Source of the DNA: Mariannaea sp. PMI_226
Taxonomy: Eukaryota; Ascomycota; Sordariomycetes; Hypocreales; Nectriaceae
Direction of reading: 5' to 3'
NCBI GenBank assembly: GCA_024336345.1
Contig: JANFOG010000008.1
Location: forward strand, 1,798,001-1,862,000
DNA: 64,000 bases
Below the pieces are notes generated by a model. The model was not told the origin of the DNA, did not search any database, and saw nothing but the letters and a program-made list of their open reading frames with translations. Below are positions 46,631 to 57,990 of the stretch, one piece after another (the first letter of the stretch is position 1; each line of letters opens with the position of its first letter). A program made the position numbers and the translations under genes.

Positions 46631-47688
46631 GGTTATCTAGTCAACCGAGAGACTTTTTTGGTAACCGAGTTTAGAGTGGGAGATAGATGTGGCTGAAGAA
46701 ACTAGATACTAGCATTCCCAGTAGACCGCAACTTCATGAACCGTTATTTATTCATATTTCCCCCGCAATTCAATCGCCGAATGTCGAAAGCTGGACGAGG
46801 TTATTGTACGCCCCTTGAACAGACTGAAACTATCACGGCACACCTATACCCACTCTGCTGCGGAGATTGGGCAAGAGATTGAGCGCTCATCACAAATTGT
46901 AGAATGTAACGAGATACGTCAACTAGACGAACAGCCCGCGACTGTACTCGCCCGACACAGCTGGTGAAGTGCTCTCCTAAGGTAGAGACCCATAATATCA
47001 AAGGGAGTTCTAGCCAACATGTGATAATTGGCTTCTTGCTAGTAGCCGACCATGCAGCATGTCATTGCTACGCCCTTCGAGTAAGGCTAAACTCCTCGAA
47101 TAGAGATACTTGTGATGTTAGGGTAGGTAAACAGCCGATACAGGATAATTATGACCAGCTAGGGTTAATGCAGAATGTCATTGTTACGCCTTTCAGGTAG
47201 ATCTCAACTCCTCATAGTGGGATTTATAACACTAGAGCTAGCAATAATTAATCTCTAATAGCCATTAGGCGATAAAAGCCTATCTAGCCTGCCATTCTTA
47301 CGCCCTTCGAGTGGAACTAAACTAGTAGGGCGCACATATATAAATAAGCCACCTGTTAGGATAGTGTGAAAGCATAGGCGAACAGGATAAATATAGCACA
47401 GCTTGGAATGGGTTATGTAATTACACTAAACAAAAAGGGGAGGTCAGAAGAAGCTCTTTTTTTCACCCTCCATGTGAAAGGGCCCTTCAGGAGTCGTTGA
47501 TCCTTGTGTAGTATAGTTATTCGCCGATAGAGCTGCTCAGCCAATCAAGAGACTGTCTCTTTTCAAATGGGATGAAGTTTGGACTAGAATAAAGGACTGA
47601 CTTGGCTCAATGTTATGGCTCTAACCAGGCCCTCATCTATTGGTTTTCACTTAATAAAAACTTTCAAAGAATCTCTCTTCAAAGCAAA
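46631..47688. promoter_or_regulatory. Shared upstream region of the transferase and monooxygenase genes
   Basis: A 1.06-kb AT-rich spacer between two divergent genes. It contains diverged direct repeats (separate entry). No open frame with support. Both promoters must lie here. Confidence 0.5.
47060..47320. repeat. Diverged direct repeats, spacing about 115 bp
   Basis: The motif CATTGCTACGCCCTTCGAG at 47063 recurs as CATTGTTACGCCTTTCAGG at 47179 and CATTCTTACGCCCTTCGAG at 47293. A weaker copy (ATTGTACGCCCCTTGAA) is near 46803. Each is followed by an AACTCCTC or AACTA-like segment. Copies have diverged, mostly by transitions. Confidence 0.7.
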
Positions 47689-49630
47689 ATGACTCTCATT
47701 ATCCAACAAGATGGCATACTCAGTATGAATGACGCCGGCCAAGCTAGCCTCCAAGCTCCATCGGAGCCGGCTAAGCTACCAATCCAAGATTCCGAGGCTA
47801 GGGACGGTCCTCTTATTCCCGAGACGAATAAGCCTAAATCCCCATACGACAACCCTCGCCTTACCCTTGTTGACAGGTTTATTGACGAGCCCCGGTCGCT
47901 GAGAGTCGCCGTGATTGGAGGCGGCCTTTCTGGAATTCTCTCTGGAATATTACTCCCTAAAAAGGTCCCCGATATTCAGCTTACGATTTTCGAGAAGAAT
48001 GCTGATCTTGTAAGTAAAACTACCGCAACCCATTTTTAGTATTATGATTTGCTAACTGTGGTAAAAAAAAAAGTCGGGTACTTGGTTTGAGAACATCTAT
48101 CCTGGTATAAGATGTGATATCCCCTCGCATGTTTATCAATCGACCTTTGATCCTAAAACCGACTGGAGCGACCAGTTCTCGCCTGGACCTGAGATTTGCG
48201 ACTATTGGCAAGCTCTTGCTAAGAAATACAATGTATACAAGTACGCAAAGCTATGCCATCGTGTTGAAAACGCAATCTGGGATAATGATAAGAGTGTATG
48301 GAGAATAACCGTGAGGAACCTAAAGACGGACACAAGCACAGAAACAGAAGCCGATTTCATGCTTTCTTCAGTTGGCGTATTTAACGCCTGGAAGTTACCC
48401 AACTATCCCGGCATGTCAGAATACCAGGGCATCTTGCGGCACGCGTCCGACTGGGACCCAACATTTGACCCAAAGGGCAAAAAGATTGCCATTATTGGCA
48501 ATGGTGCAAGTGGCATTCAGATTGTCGCCAACTTGCAGAAGGAGGTGGAGAGAATGGATCACTATGCCCGCAATAAAACTTGGATTGCAGCATCATGGGC
48601 AGGTGATGATAGAAAACTCGAGCCTCAGCCGTATTCAGACGAGCAGAAGCGTGAATGGGCGGAAAATCCACATGAATATTTGGAATTCCGGAAGACGCTT
48701 GAGGATAAATATTGGCGCCGGTTCGGTACATTTTTCAGAAACAGCCAAGAAAATGATTCGATGCGAGACCAATTCATCGAGATCATGAAAAGAAGGCTAG
48801 TCAAGAAGCCTGAGCTCTTGGAGCATATTGTCCCAGACTTTTCACCCAACTGTCGTCGACTCACCCCTGGGCCGGGATATTTGGAGGCCATTTCTGAAAA
48901 GAATGTTGATTATATTCGAACTCCTATCAAGCAGTTCACCAGAACAGGCATCATGACAGAGGATGGCGTCCATCGCGAGGTTGATGCTATTATTTGCGCG
49001 ACGGGAGCGAACGTCGACATGTTGCCTCAATTCTCCATCCAGGCCAACAACCAGGATCTTCGAGACGCTTGGTCAGAGGCTGGCCATGGGTTCCCATATA
49101 CATATCTGGGCCTGGCAACACCTGGGTTCCCCAACTTGCTCTTTGTACATGGGCCCCAAGCTACTGCTCCGTCTGGAACGGTGCCTCAGAGTGTCGAGAC
49201 GCAATTGACCTATTACGCCAAGTTACTTCGTAAGGTCTCACGACAGGGAATCAAGACTATTGTTCCATCTGCAAAGGCCGCAGACGACTTTACCGAGTTC
49301 TCAGACGCCTTCTTCGCCAAAACTGTTCTCACCGATAACTGTAGTTCGTGGTATAACGGACGCCACCCTGGTGCCAGGATTCATGGACTATGGCCCGGCA
49401 GCGCGGCGCATCTCACAATAGTCCGGCAAGACCCCCGGTGGGAGGACTGGGAGTATGAGTACCTCTCAGGGCCGGGCTTGCCAGACTCAGGCAACAGGTT
49501 CTCCTGGTATTTTGGCAATGGATGGACGAGAATGGAGACAAAGGCCGAGTCCGACATGACTCCATACCTCAAGGTGCCTCACGAGGTAGATCTTAGGAGC
49601 CTACATGAGGAGTGGTGGGTGGCTCTTTAG
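47689..49630 (+). CDS. FAD/NADPH-dependent monooxygenase, Baeyer-Villiger type
   Basis: Exons 47689-48009 and 48074-49630 (intron GTAAGT...AAAAAG) encode 625 residues. Residues 72-84 form the FAD Rossmann turn (VAVIGGGLSG). The join gives SGTWFENIYPGIRCDIPSHVYQ, the family segment after it, with Ser in place of the usual first Gly of GGTW. The Baeyer-Villiger fingerprint appears as YQGILRHASDWD at about 224-235, and the NADPH Rossmann motif as IAIIGNGASG near 243. Such enzymes insert oxygen next to a ketone, in secondary metabolism or degradation of ketones and steroids. An N-terminal extension of about 65 residues precedes the FAD motif, as in several fungal members. Substrate cannot be read from sequence. 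Confidence 0.9.
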
Positions 49631-50396
49631 ATCGGATCGCAACACTCGGACTTGTATTCATAATTTTTGCGGTTAGAAGAAGAGATTTTATAGCGCAACA
49701 CTACTGTATCGAAACAAATCCCGATAGATCATTTGCACATAAAATTCTAGCGTGGATATACAAGAATCCCGTATGAGTCGTCCGTAATGTAGTTTTTCTG
49801 GACAGGCAACTTAACTGAGCTGATAGATAAATCCTAGTACATGCCTAGACTACCTACCTCCTGTACAAATTACATATCTATTCGTTATCAAACATTGTCG
49901 TATTTGTAGTTTTAGTTTATCATTATGATGATGTGCAGTTTAGTATCTTTTACCTGGGATAATGTGCCGGACGAGATTGGTCCGGCCAATGGAACACAAG
50001 TCATTGACTCTTCGGGGCTTGAGGCATGTCTGATTTCACTTCTTAGCAACGGCGATATCACAGCTCCTAGAGAAAATGCCAGGCTCATATTGACCATTCA
50101 TCTACCCTGAAACCGCTAAGCAAACTCCAGTCATCGTATCGTGTCTGCAGGCTTTCGGCCCGTAGCAATCGTCACTGCCCTTGACCCCTGGGAGGGAGGG
50201 AAACATCCCAACGGGTTCCGTTTGACCCTATCATGTCGGAGTTTAGAATTATGCACGTTGCGCAACTGGTTGCAGCTGTTGATGAAGGCGGAGGCACGGG
50301 TGCTGAGAGCCTTCTGTGTTTATCTTCAGATTCCTCCGTTGCCCTCTTCCATGTCGCTGAACATTGAAACCAACACTAGCAGAAATATTCGACACC
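49631..50396. other. Intergenic spacer before the small C2H2 gene
   Basis: 3' flank of the monooxygenase followed by the promoter and leader of the C2H2 gene. No additional feature supported. Confidence 0.6.
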
Positions 50397-51311
50397 ATGA
50401 GCTTCCGTTGTATTGTCTGCGATCGATCTTTCAATGGAAGTAGAAGCCTGAGGCAGCATAAACGAGATACACATACACCACACGCTTTCGATTGTGCAAG
50501 TTGCAATCGTCACTACGGCAGCAAGGACGCTCTGGAGCAGCATCTACGCGACTCCCCAGCTCATGCTGCATCCTTTCGATGCAACAAGTGTGACCAATCT
50601 TTTGACAACGAAAAAGCGTTGCAGCAACACAGAGGAAAGTTTCCAACACATGCCCCGTCACTTGCAGCATGTGGGGTTTGCAACCGATCCTTCGACACTG
50701 ACAAGGCTCTGGAGCAGCACCTGCAGGACTCCCCCATTCACCAGCAGGTCCCGGACACGGAAACTCCTTTAGATGCCTTTTTCCGTTCCTTTCCAACGTT
50801 TAATTACGATCCTTCTCTCCCACCAGCTACTTCGTATGCCAACTTGCGGCAACACAAGGAATGGGAGCGTGGCGACGCCGAGGCAAAAGATGCGTGGAAC
50901 AGATATCAAGATGCACTGGAGAATGAACTGCGCTTGTGGTTCGGCGGAGAAGAGGATTTGACTGCCTGGCATGCGCTTTGTCGCGCAGTTGGTATCGAGC
51001 CACTTCCGAACACTTGCAATCAATGCGAAGAGGTAAGTTAGGTGATCGTTCAACATAATTCTTTTTGTCACCTTCCATGCTGACGGGAGGGTTCATAGGC
51101 TGTACGAAAAACACACGTCAACATCATTGATTTGATAGAATGGGGACGAAGTGAGAGCAAGAAAAAAGTCCAGACGTTCCCGAACCTGACAGAGCTGCGA
51201 GACTATACCATCAGGACAGACAAGATATATCGCAACCCGTTGTTCAACAAAAAAGACCACAATGTCGTTTTGAGACACTTACTTCGGAAGATCTTTGGCG
51301 AGGACTCGTGA
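50397..51311 (+). CDS. Small C2H2 zinc-finger protein with a conserved C-terminal domain of unknown function
   Basis: Exons 50397-51032 and 51099-51311 (GTAAGT...ATAG) encode 282 residues. Four fingers in the first ~115 residues have the pattern C-x2-C-x12-H-x5/6-H: CIVCDRSF, CASCNRHYGSKDALEQH, CNKCDQSFDNEKALQQH and CGVCNRSFDTDKALEQH. Residues about 120-282 form a distinct module (FNYDPSLPPATSYANLRQH, WNRYQDALENELRLWFG, LTAWHALCRAVGIEPLP, VVLRHLLRKIFGED) that I recall from other fungal C2H2 proteins but cannot assign to a function. Two further Cys (TCNQCEE) precede the intron. It may be a nucleic-acid-binding protein; the role is unknown. Confidence 0.85.
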
Positions 51312-52670
51312 AAACGTGCAACGAGAATACCCTTGTGCGACCGAAAGCGATGAGGTTCCCTCAATCAGATGTAACGCAGTTATATCGTGCTGATAGCAGG
51401 GGATAAACACCTGGTCAACATGTTGATGTGGGTAGGTAGATTCCTCTTCCTGCATTGAACAAGTAACTTGGCTAACCCACAGATTTCTCTCGTGGAAAAA
51501 GGCTATCAGGCAGTCTGGCTAGTGAAGGGCAGATGGAACGGAGTAGCTAAACCTCGCCGGCCATCTTTTATTGGTGAATGCTGGGTTAGGGATGTGGTTG
51601 CTGGCTGTAACTCCTCCGTGGCTTTGCTCATCATGTTCAGTTGGTCTCGTCGCACACGCTAGCATAGTCTCTAAAATCTGGGAAGCAGAGCTGTCCTGCA
51701 ATAAAATTGAGGCACACGATGACATCCCTTGGCATGATGATCCCAGCTAGCAGGACTTATTCCGCTCGTACATAGATTAGTTCAAAGGATGATGAAGACA
51801 AATGCTCCCACGTGAACAATCTAGCACAATTGTATGAGGGCAACCAAGACCACACAAAGACTGCTGTAGTATCACTAGATACGCTGGCCGTCCAGGTAAG
51901 CTGAGCTTGATTGCGAATGGCTGTAAATGATATAGCAGGTGTCTATCCCTCCTGGTGTGCGAAGGCAACATTGGCGTACCAAAAGCATGAGATGTTTACC
52001 AAATTGACACAAGAAGTCAAAAGTACGTTCATTCCATGCGAAATTTGTCTCGCACTTATTAAAATCCTGAAGATCCTCCATTAGCACGTAACGGAACTTG
52101 TTTATTACTCGCCACTTTTACTACTTTATTTTTGCCTTGGCATCACCGTAAGCTGGCTGTAGCTTGGTGCGTGCGTTTCCTGTCACAAAACAGCTTGACA
52201 TGGGGGCAACTTTTGGTGCGAGAAACAAAATATTTTGTCTTGACATATCAGAAGGGAAATACAATGCTGCTGTGCTTCCCACGAAAACGAGGTAATTAAA
52301 AGAAAATATAAAAATCCATGTCTTATTTCCTTGTGCCTCGGACCCAATCCTCCCAGGTCACAATGGGCTTCGCCATCACATGCATTTTTTCGGTTGTAAT
52401 ATTGTATGTAGTGGGACTAAAAGACCAGGGACGGCAATGACGTCGTGATATAAGAGGCGCCAAATATCTAATCACGCGAGCGCTGTGCCCCCCCAAAGAT
52501 CTCGACCGGCTCTTCAAAATCTACCTTGCTATTTTTATTTTTATTTTTTAATAAGATGGGCTTTTTCTTGAGATAATAAAAACAGTACAAAATGACAGAG
52601 AGAGAATAAAGAGAAGAAGAAAAAAAACGAAGAAAAGGAGAACGGGACCACAAGGAAGACAGAATACACC
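51312..52670. other. 1.36-kb intergenic region
   Basis: No supported gene. T/A-rich stretches near 52525-52560 and an A/G-rich leader (52600-52660) precede the carrier gene. Short open frames show no recognisable domain. Confidence 0.6.
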
Positions 52671-53714
52671 ATGGCGCAAAACCAGGCTCTCAATGCCCTT
52701 GGCCATGCCGTATCCGGTTCCATAGGGACGGCCATCTCGACAGCTACACTATACCCGCTGGATCTCGTCACAACACGCCTCAAAGCACAAAAGAAGAACG
52801 GAACCTCTGACGACGATGGCCGGAGCTACGATGGCGTCATTGCCGCTTTCAAGGACATTACTTCACGCGAGGGAGGCATCGGCGCATTGTACCGCGGCTT
52901 GGGAGAGGATGTAGCCAAGTCCGTAGTGGACAGCTTTCTATTTTTCGGCTTCTACAACTATTTACGAAAACGACCGCGACAGCATCAAGCACAACGGTCG
53001 CGGCGGTCGAAACTTTTCGAGGAACTGGCCATAGGGGCCATTGCGGGAGCATTTGCCCGCTTCTTCACCACGCCCGTGTCCAACGTGGTGACGAGAAAAC
53101 AAATGTCGTCGGGAGAGCAAACACTCCGCGAGATGTTGGTGGACGCATGGAAGCAAGGCGGCATCCAGGGCTTGTGGTCTGGCTACTCGGCCACTCTGAT
53201 GCTCACGATGAACCCGAGCATCACCTTCTTTGTCAACAGGAGATTGGCGGAGCGCATCATTCCCGTGTTGGAGGATGAAGATTTCCCAGTGGCTTGGATC
53301 GCCTTTCTGATCGCTGCTTGGAGTAAAGCCACGGCGACGGCCATTACGTATCCGCTCCAGACCGGCAAGACGAGGCTTCAGGTGGCCAGAGGCGCAACGA
53401 ACGGGCAGCAGACATCCGATGCAAAAACGGCCGACGAGGAGAAAGGACTGAATGTGCAGCAGGGCAGGAAACCATCACTGAGAAAGGCGGTGGCTGAGTT
53501 CCTGGACGGGACCATTTTTGGCGTCATCTGGCGCATCATCAAGCAGGAGGGAGTCCGAGCCTTATACGCCGGCATCCAAGGCGAGTTGCTCAAGAGCTTC
53601 TTCGGCCACGGGTTGACAATGCTGAGCAAGGGAGTCCTTCACCGGTTGGTGATCCGCTTGTGGTTCCTGTTGCTGCCTCACTTGCCTCGTCGTCGAGTGA
53701 TCGCTGCCAAATGA
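52671..53714 (+). CDS. Mitochondrial carrier family protein, peroxisomal adenine nucleotide transporter-like
   Basis: Single exon, 347 residues. Three carrier repeats are visible: YPLDLVTTRLKAQ (about 28-40) with ALYRGLGED; TTPVSNVVTRKQM (about 138-150) with GLWSGYSATLML; and YPLQTGKTRLQVA (about 227-239) with ALYAGIQGELLKSF. These fit the P-x-[DE]-x-x-[KR] signature with some variation; the second and third copies deviate (SNV, QTG). The sequence resembles the PMP47/Ant1 group, which exchanges ATP and AMP across the peroxisomal membrane for fatty-acid activation. The ATG is preceded by CACC, a favourable context. The exact substrate is inferred from family resemblance. Confidence 0.85.
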   Translation: MAQNQALNALGHAVSGSIGTAISTATLYPLDLVTTRLKAQKKNGTSDDDGRSYDGVIAAFKDITSREGGIGALYRGLGEDVAKSVVDSFLFFGFYNYLRKRPRQHQAQRSRRSKLFEELAIGAIAGAFARFFTTPVSNVVTRKQMSSGEQTLREMLVDAWKQGGIQGLWSGYSATLMLTMNPSITFFVNRRLAERIIPVLEDEDFPVAWIAFLIAAWSKATATAITYPLQTGKTRLQVARGATNGQQTSDAKTADEEKGLNVQQGRKPSLRKAVAEFLDGTIFGVIWRIIKQEGVRALYAGIQGELLKSFFGHGLTMLSKGVLHRLVIRLWFLLLPHLPRRRVIAAK

Positions 53715-53804
53715 TCCCATTTGTTTTTCTTCTTCAATTTTTCATTTCTCTCTATCGCTGTCTTTTAGAGGAATAGGATGGCACAATCTACAGAGTTGGA
53801 CATA

Positions 53805-55043
53805 TCAACATGAATATGAGATGCCCAACTTTTCCACAGTACTTCCACCGCGAGCAGAGAAGCCGGTTCCTTCTGAGCGCAGGGAAACGAGCCCAGGGAA
53901 CAAATCGCCTTCACGCTTGTGAGGCTTCGAAGATAAGGGGACGTCGCAAACATGGCAAGTCAGCGGCGGCTCGTCCTCGGCTGGTACCCCTTTCTTTGGT
54001 GGTATGAGGAACTTCTTGACGCAGCTTTGGCACCAAACGTGGCCACACTGCTTGGCCATCATTGGGTTCGAAGCGTTGGAGAGGACCTTTCGGCACGACG
54101 GGCAGGATCTGCGCTTGGTGTTGGAAGATGCATCGTCTTCTTCATGGAAGTTGATGGTGATGAGGTTCTGCATGGATATGGGATGGGGTTCGTCAGAGGC
54201 GGCAGATGGGCATGTAGGCGTGGCCTTTTCTCTTTTGGTCGTTGCGGGTAGTTTGTTTGCATTGACTTCGGGTGTGAGAGATGGCGTCCAGAACGACGGA
54301 AGAATGGGTTTAGTCGCCTGCAAATGGATAGCATCAGTAATCAGTCTTCTTCAGAATAAAAAGCCCTTTTCGTTTTCAGCCCCTTTCTTGGCCAGTATTT
54401 GCTCACCTTTTCGTCGTCGATGGCCTTTCTCGCCTTGATCTTGTCCTCCCGTGCTATGCGATTGAGCTCTTCACCGTCAAGCTCAAACTTCCTCTTGGTG
54501 CCTGTCGCTACCAACGCCTTGCTTTCCTCCTCGGTAGCCGTTGACTTGGAGCTAGATGAGTTTTTCGACTTCTCGAGGCCGGCCTGTACTAGCTCAAAAT
54601 CCTTGATCGCTCGTTCCTGATCCTCCTGGTCCTCCGAGGCCTTGGCCCTTGCAGCCTCTTCCTCGGCATGCTTCTTTGCCTTTTCAGCGCGTTTGATGTC
54701 CTTCTTCTGGGCCAAGATGTTCGCGAGGGCACATTCGCGGCAAAAGATGTCACCGCGTCGACAGGACACGGGGTCACGGGCGATGTTGAGGCAGAGGCCG
54801 CAGGAGCCAAAGGGTAGGAAGGAGTCGCGGTTGAGGCGGGCGGAGCTGGTGCTCCAGTTGGACCGAGCAACGGCTCGCTCGTGGGCGGTGAAGACAGCCC
54901 GGGAAGTGTTTCGTTTACCTGATCGCCCAATTGGTTAACTTAATGAGAGGAGAGCGGGTGGATGATGTAAGGAGTAGTATAGCAGTGGTGAAGCAGGAGG
55001 GTGCTTCGGGGGGATGCAGGGTGAACAGACTGTGCGACGTCAT
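53805..55043 (-). CDS. Nitric-oxide-synthase-interacting protein (NOSIP) homologue, RING/U-box-type
   Basis: Exons are complement 55031-55043 (13 nt), 54407-54918 and 53805-54317, encoding 345 residues. The 13-nt first coding exon supplies MTSH and the first base of the next codon, so the protein starts MTSHSKRNTSRAVF, the conserved NOSIP beginning; the donor is a weak GTCTGT. Residues 1-75 hold the zf-NOSIP region (FLPFGSCGLCLNIARDPVSC, GDIFCRECALANIL). A coiled-coil-like acidic/basic helix follows. The C terminus has a RING-like domain (CPSCRKVLSNASNPMMAKQCG, VWCQSC, CHVCDVPL). Homologues are nuclear E3 ubiquitin ligases found with the spliceosome. Its 5' end faces tafazzin across a 649-bp divergent spacer. 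Confidence 0.9.
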
Positions 55044-55692
55044 GATGCGGCAGGTGACAGGCAACGACGAAGAGAGAGAGAGAGAGTCTAGTCAACGAAT
55101 GAAGCTAGGTCTCCGATATAGGAAAGCTCTGGAAGCGAGATTCCTGCCTCTAATTGATTTGCGCGGTAACGAGCGTGCTGAGTTAAGTTGAGTTGAGTCG
55201 AGTCGTAGTCGAGTCGAAGCCGAGTCAGTAGGTGCTTGAGCTTGTCAAGTGTGTAAGGAAGCAACTAGTAGTACTCAAATACCTATAAAATTACTGGCGC
55301 CAACAGTACCTACTCTTGTAGAACAAGGTACCTGGTAGCCCAGCTTTCCCTGGCCTGTCACGGGTACCTACAGTAAGTGTGCACAGCGAGTAATTAAGGC
55401 ACCCGACCCTGTGGGTCTCTGCCATTACCCCGGCCGCCCACCCAACGTTTTCATCCCGACGCCGGCCAACATAATAACCGGCCAAAGTCGCTTGCGCCTA
55501 AGAGAAAAAAAAAAAAAAGAAAAGGAAGCAACTCGAAGCAAAGCCGATAAATCAATCAAAGACGCTCGCCGCAAGGCAAATCGGCCGGCTGAGTTGAAGG
55601 CACAGTAGATGGGCCGGTGATAGAAAAAAATCAATCTTTCTCTTTGTTGTTTTTCTTCTTCTTATCAATACGAAGCGCGCCCTCTTCTCAAA
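55044..55692. promoter_or_regulatory. Divergent promoter region, NOSIP / tafazzin
   Basis: This 649-bp spacer must serve both genes. It has GAGTC/GAGTT repeats near 55180-55225, an A run (55506-55518) and a T-rich leader before the tafazzin ATG. No coding frame supported. Confidence 0.5.
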
Positions 55693-57036
55693 ATGGCTGT
55701 GCTGCCGCCTCCCCCGTCGCCGTCGCAAACGCCCTCGCGACCCAGTCTTCCATGGCGCCTTGGCTCCATGGCAGTCATGGGCTCCGTTGGCATGCTCTCG
55801 AGGGCATTCCTGTACGGGCTCAACGACCTCGAGGTTCACGGTCTGGATCGACTGCTGGGCGTTTTGGATAAACGAAAGCTGAATGGCCCTGAGAGGGGGC
55901 TTCTTACTGTCTGCAACCATGTCGCAGTGTAGGTATCCTTTAACCGAGCGTTTTTTTCTCTCACTCCTTTCATGTGCTTGTCTCATGCCATATTCCTACC
56001 ATTCAAAAAATCAAGGTTGGCTGATTGTGTCTCGTCTATTTCTTTTGGGTGGGCTTTGTAGGCTAGATGACCCTCTTATTTGGGGAATATTACCTCTAAA
56101 GTATTGTTTCGATGTCACCAATTTGCGTTGGGGACTGGGTGCTCATGACATTTGCTTCAAGAATAAGTAGGTTTCTTTGGCACGAAGTCATGATACCATG
56201 ATGAAAGAAGCGCAACCACCCTGACGCACAACTCTAGAGCATTATCAACCTTCTTCAGTCTCGGTCAGGTTCTCCCGACTCACCGTCTCTGGCACTCACC
56301 CTATGGTGGCTTGTTCCAACCAACAATGACCCAGGCCATCAAACTTCTCTCAGGCCCTTCCCACTCCTCCAAACTCTTGGCCCCTGCCTGGATACCACCA
56401 TCTCCCACTGGTTCAACGGCTATCGTCCCTACGCCTTCGTCAGGCCTCGCAGAACCTGAGGCCTCTTCCTTCACTACCGACGGGTCTGACAGTTTCAAAT
56501 CCCCCGCTGCCTTCGCTGGTAACCGCAACGCCTGGGTGCACATCTTCCCCGAGGCATGCTGCCATCAGAGCACCGAGAACGGCCTTCGTTACTTCAAGTG
56601 GGGAGTGTCTCGCTTGATTCTTGAGAGTGACCCAGCGCCCGAGTTCGTCCCCATGTTTGTCCACGGCACGCAAAACATCATGCCCGAAGATCGAGGCTTT
56701 CCCCGGTTCCTGCCTCGCATAGGCAACAAGGTGAGAGTCGTCATAGGCGAGCCCACTGACGTCGACAAGATGTTCGGAGAGCAGCGCGCTGAGTGGCGAA
56801 GACTGGTGGCCAAGGCCGGCGGCGATCCAGAGACTCTGAGACACGGCAACGAGGCCGTCGCGCTCCGGGTGTCCGTGGCTAAGAAGGTCAGGGACGAGAT
56901 TGAGAAGCTAAGGGAGAGCATAGGCTTCGCCGCCGAGCAGGACGACTCGGCTGCTTTGGCCCAGACTTGGGCCAATGAACCCGCTATCAAAAAGTTCAAG
57001 AGCCCGGTGGACGGCAGTCTTGTAAATAGACATTAA
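55693..57036 (+). CDS. taz1: Tafazzin, monolysocardiolipin acyltransferase
   Basis: Exons 55693-55928, 56062-56166 and 56238-57036 encode 379 residues. The first join completes the acyltransferase HX4D motif: His76 and Asp81 in NHVAVLDDPLIWG. Later blocks match the family: WGLGAHDICFKNKALSTFFS, LGQVLPTHRLWHSPYGG and WVHIFPEACCHQS (the family's FPEG-type block). Tafazzin exchanges acyl chains on cardiolipin at the mitochondrial membranes. The insertion of about 60 residues between PTMTQAIKLL and WVHIFPE is Ser/Pro-rich and longer than in yeast Taz1. The first coding exon contains a Pro-rich leader followed by a probable membrane-associating helix (GSMAVMGSVGMLSRAFLYG). Confidence 0.92.
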
Positions 57037-57666
57037 TGATAACCAAGTGTGTGGCATAGACTTGTATAGATGGGACAGCTCAACCTAGTAAAAAATGGAG
57101 AGTAGAATATGAAGAATAAGAAAAAAAAAATGAACTGAAATGAATTGAAACGAAATAAAAGGGATAAGAAAGAATAAAGAAAACGGTCACAGGGGGGCAC
57201 AAGTGAGAATATCTATCTTATGCAATGTTTGATTCGCTAATTAGCTATGAAAACCCAGGTACGCATTATTATCTTCTGCTCTCAGTACTGTTCTTCATTT
57301 TCTTCATCCCCTTCTTTCGTAGGACGTGGCCCAAAGTTAGACTGGCCATGGAAATACATGGCCAAAAAGCAAACGAGCCGCCAGGTTTATCAAGTCAACT
57401 TTTAAACCTTCTCCGATGACCTATTCCCTATGTTCTGTTTGTCTAATTAAATCCATCGTTACTCTGAAAAAAAGAAAAAAAAACCTCCGCAACACTTAAC
57501 CCCAAGAAAAAAACAAACACCTCGAGTTCCTGCTGAGGTGCCATACTACCCCTGACTGTGTGGCTATAGGTGTGGTGAGAGCCCCTTCATCCAGACGTTT
57601 CGAAATGCGCCGCCTTGAGCATAACTTGATCGACACCTTCTCTCTGGTACCGCTCCAATCTTAACC
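57037..57666. other. Convergent 3' spacer, tafazzin / pho85
   Basis: A-rich, with AAATGAA-type repeats (57110-57180). A small plus-strand frame at 57225-57419 with a hydrophobic run has no supporting features and is treated as chance. Confidence 0.55.
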
Positions 57667-57990
57667 TTATTGATGTTCTTCCAATGCGCTAAAGTCCGGT
57701 TCTGGTAGAGTCTGCAGGAAGTGGTGAGCCTGCAACGTTACGTGATCTTGGCAAGAGCTTCCATGCTCATTGTTTTCCTGGCAAGTATAGAAGTCCTGCT
57801 GGGGCACAGAGGTTGGGTAAGCCGGAGGAGCCATCTGCGGGTACGCCAGAGATCCGGCCTGCTGGTAAAGCATCGGGTCGATCTCGGGATACAGCAGACA
57901 TGGGGCCTGCGTGGAGGCGTGACTTTGACCCCCCTCAGCATCTTGTTGCAGCTGTGCTTGGTACCCAGAGCATCCATCTCCATTCTGTTC
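57667..57990 (-). other. In-phase 107-codon open frame directly after the pho85 stop
   Basis: Immediately after the TAG at 57991-57993 the same reading frame continues without a stop to a TAA at 57667. It encodes a Gln/Pro/Ser-rich segment (for example SGYQAQLQQDAEGG, PEIDPMLYQQAGSLAYPQM, FLQTLPEPDFSALEEHQ). Its composition resembles the Gln-rich tail just before the stop. It could be 3' UTR, a readthrough extension or an alternatively spliced C terminus. A possible GC-AG intron at 57991-58041 (51 nt, in frame) would remove the stop. Confidence 0.4.

Noticed and set aside
57225..57419. Small plus-strand frame with a hydrophobic run
   Set aside because: Lies in the A-rich 3' flank between two convergent genes; short and without features beyond a chance hydrophobic stretch.
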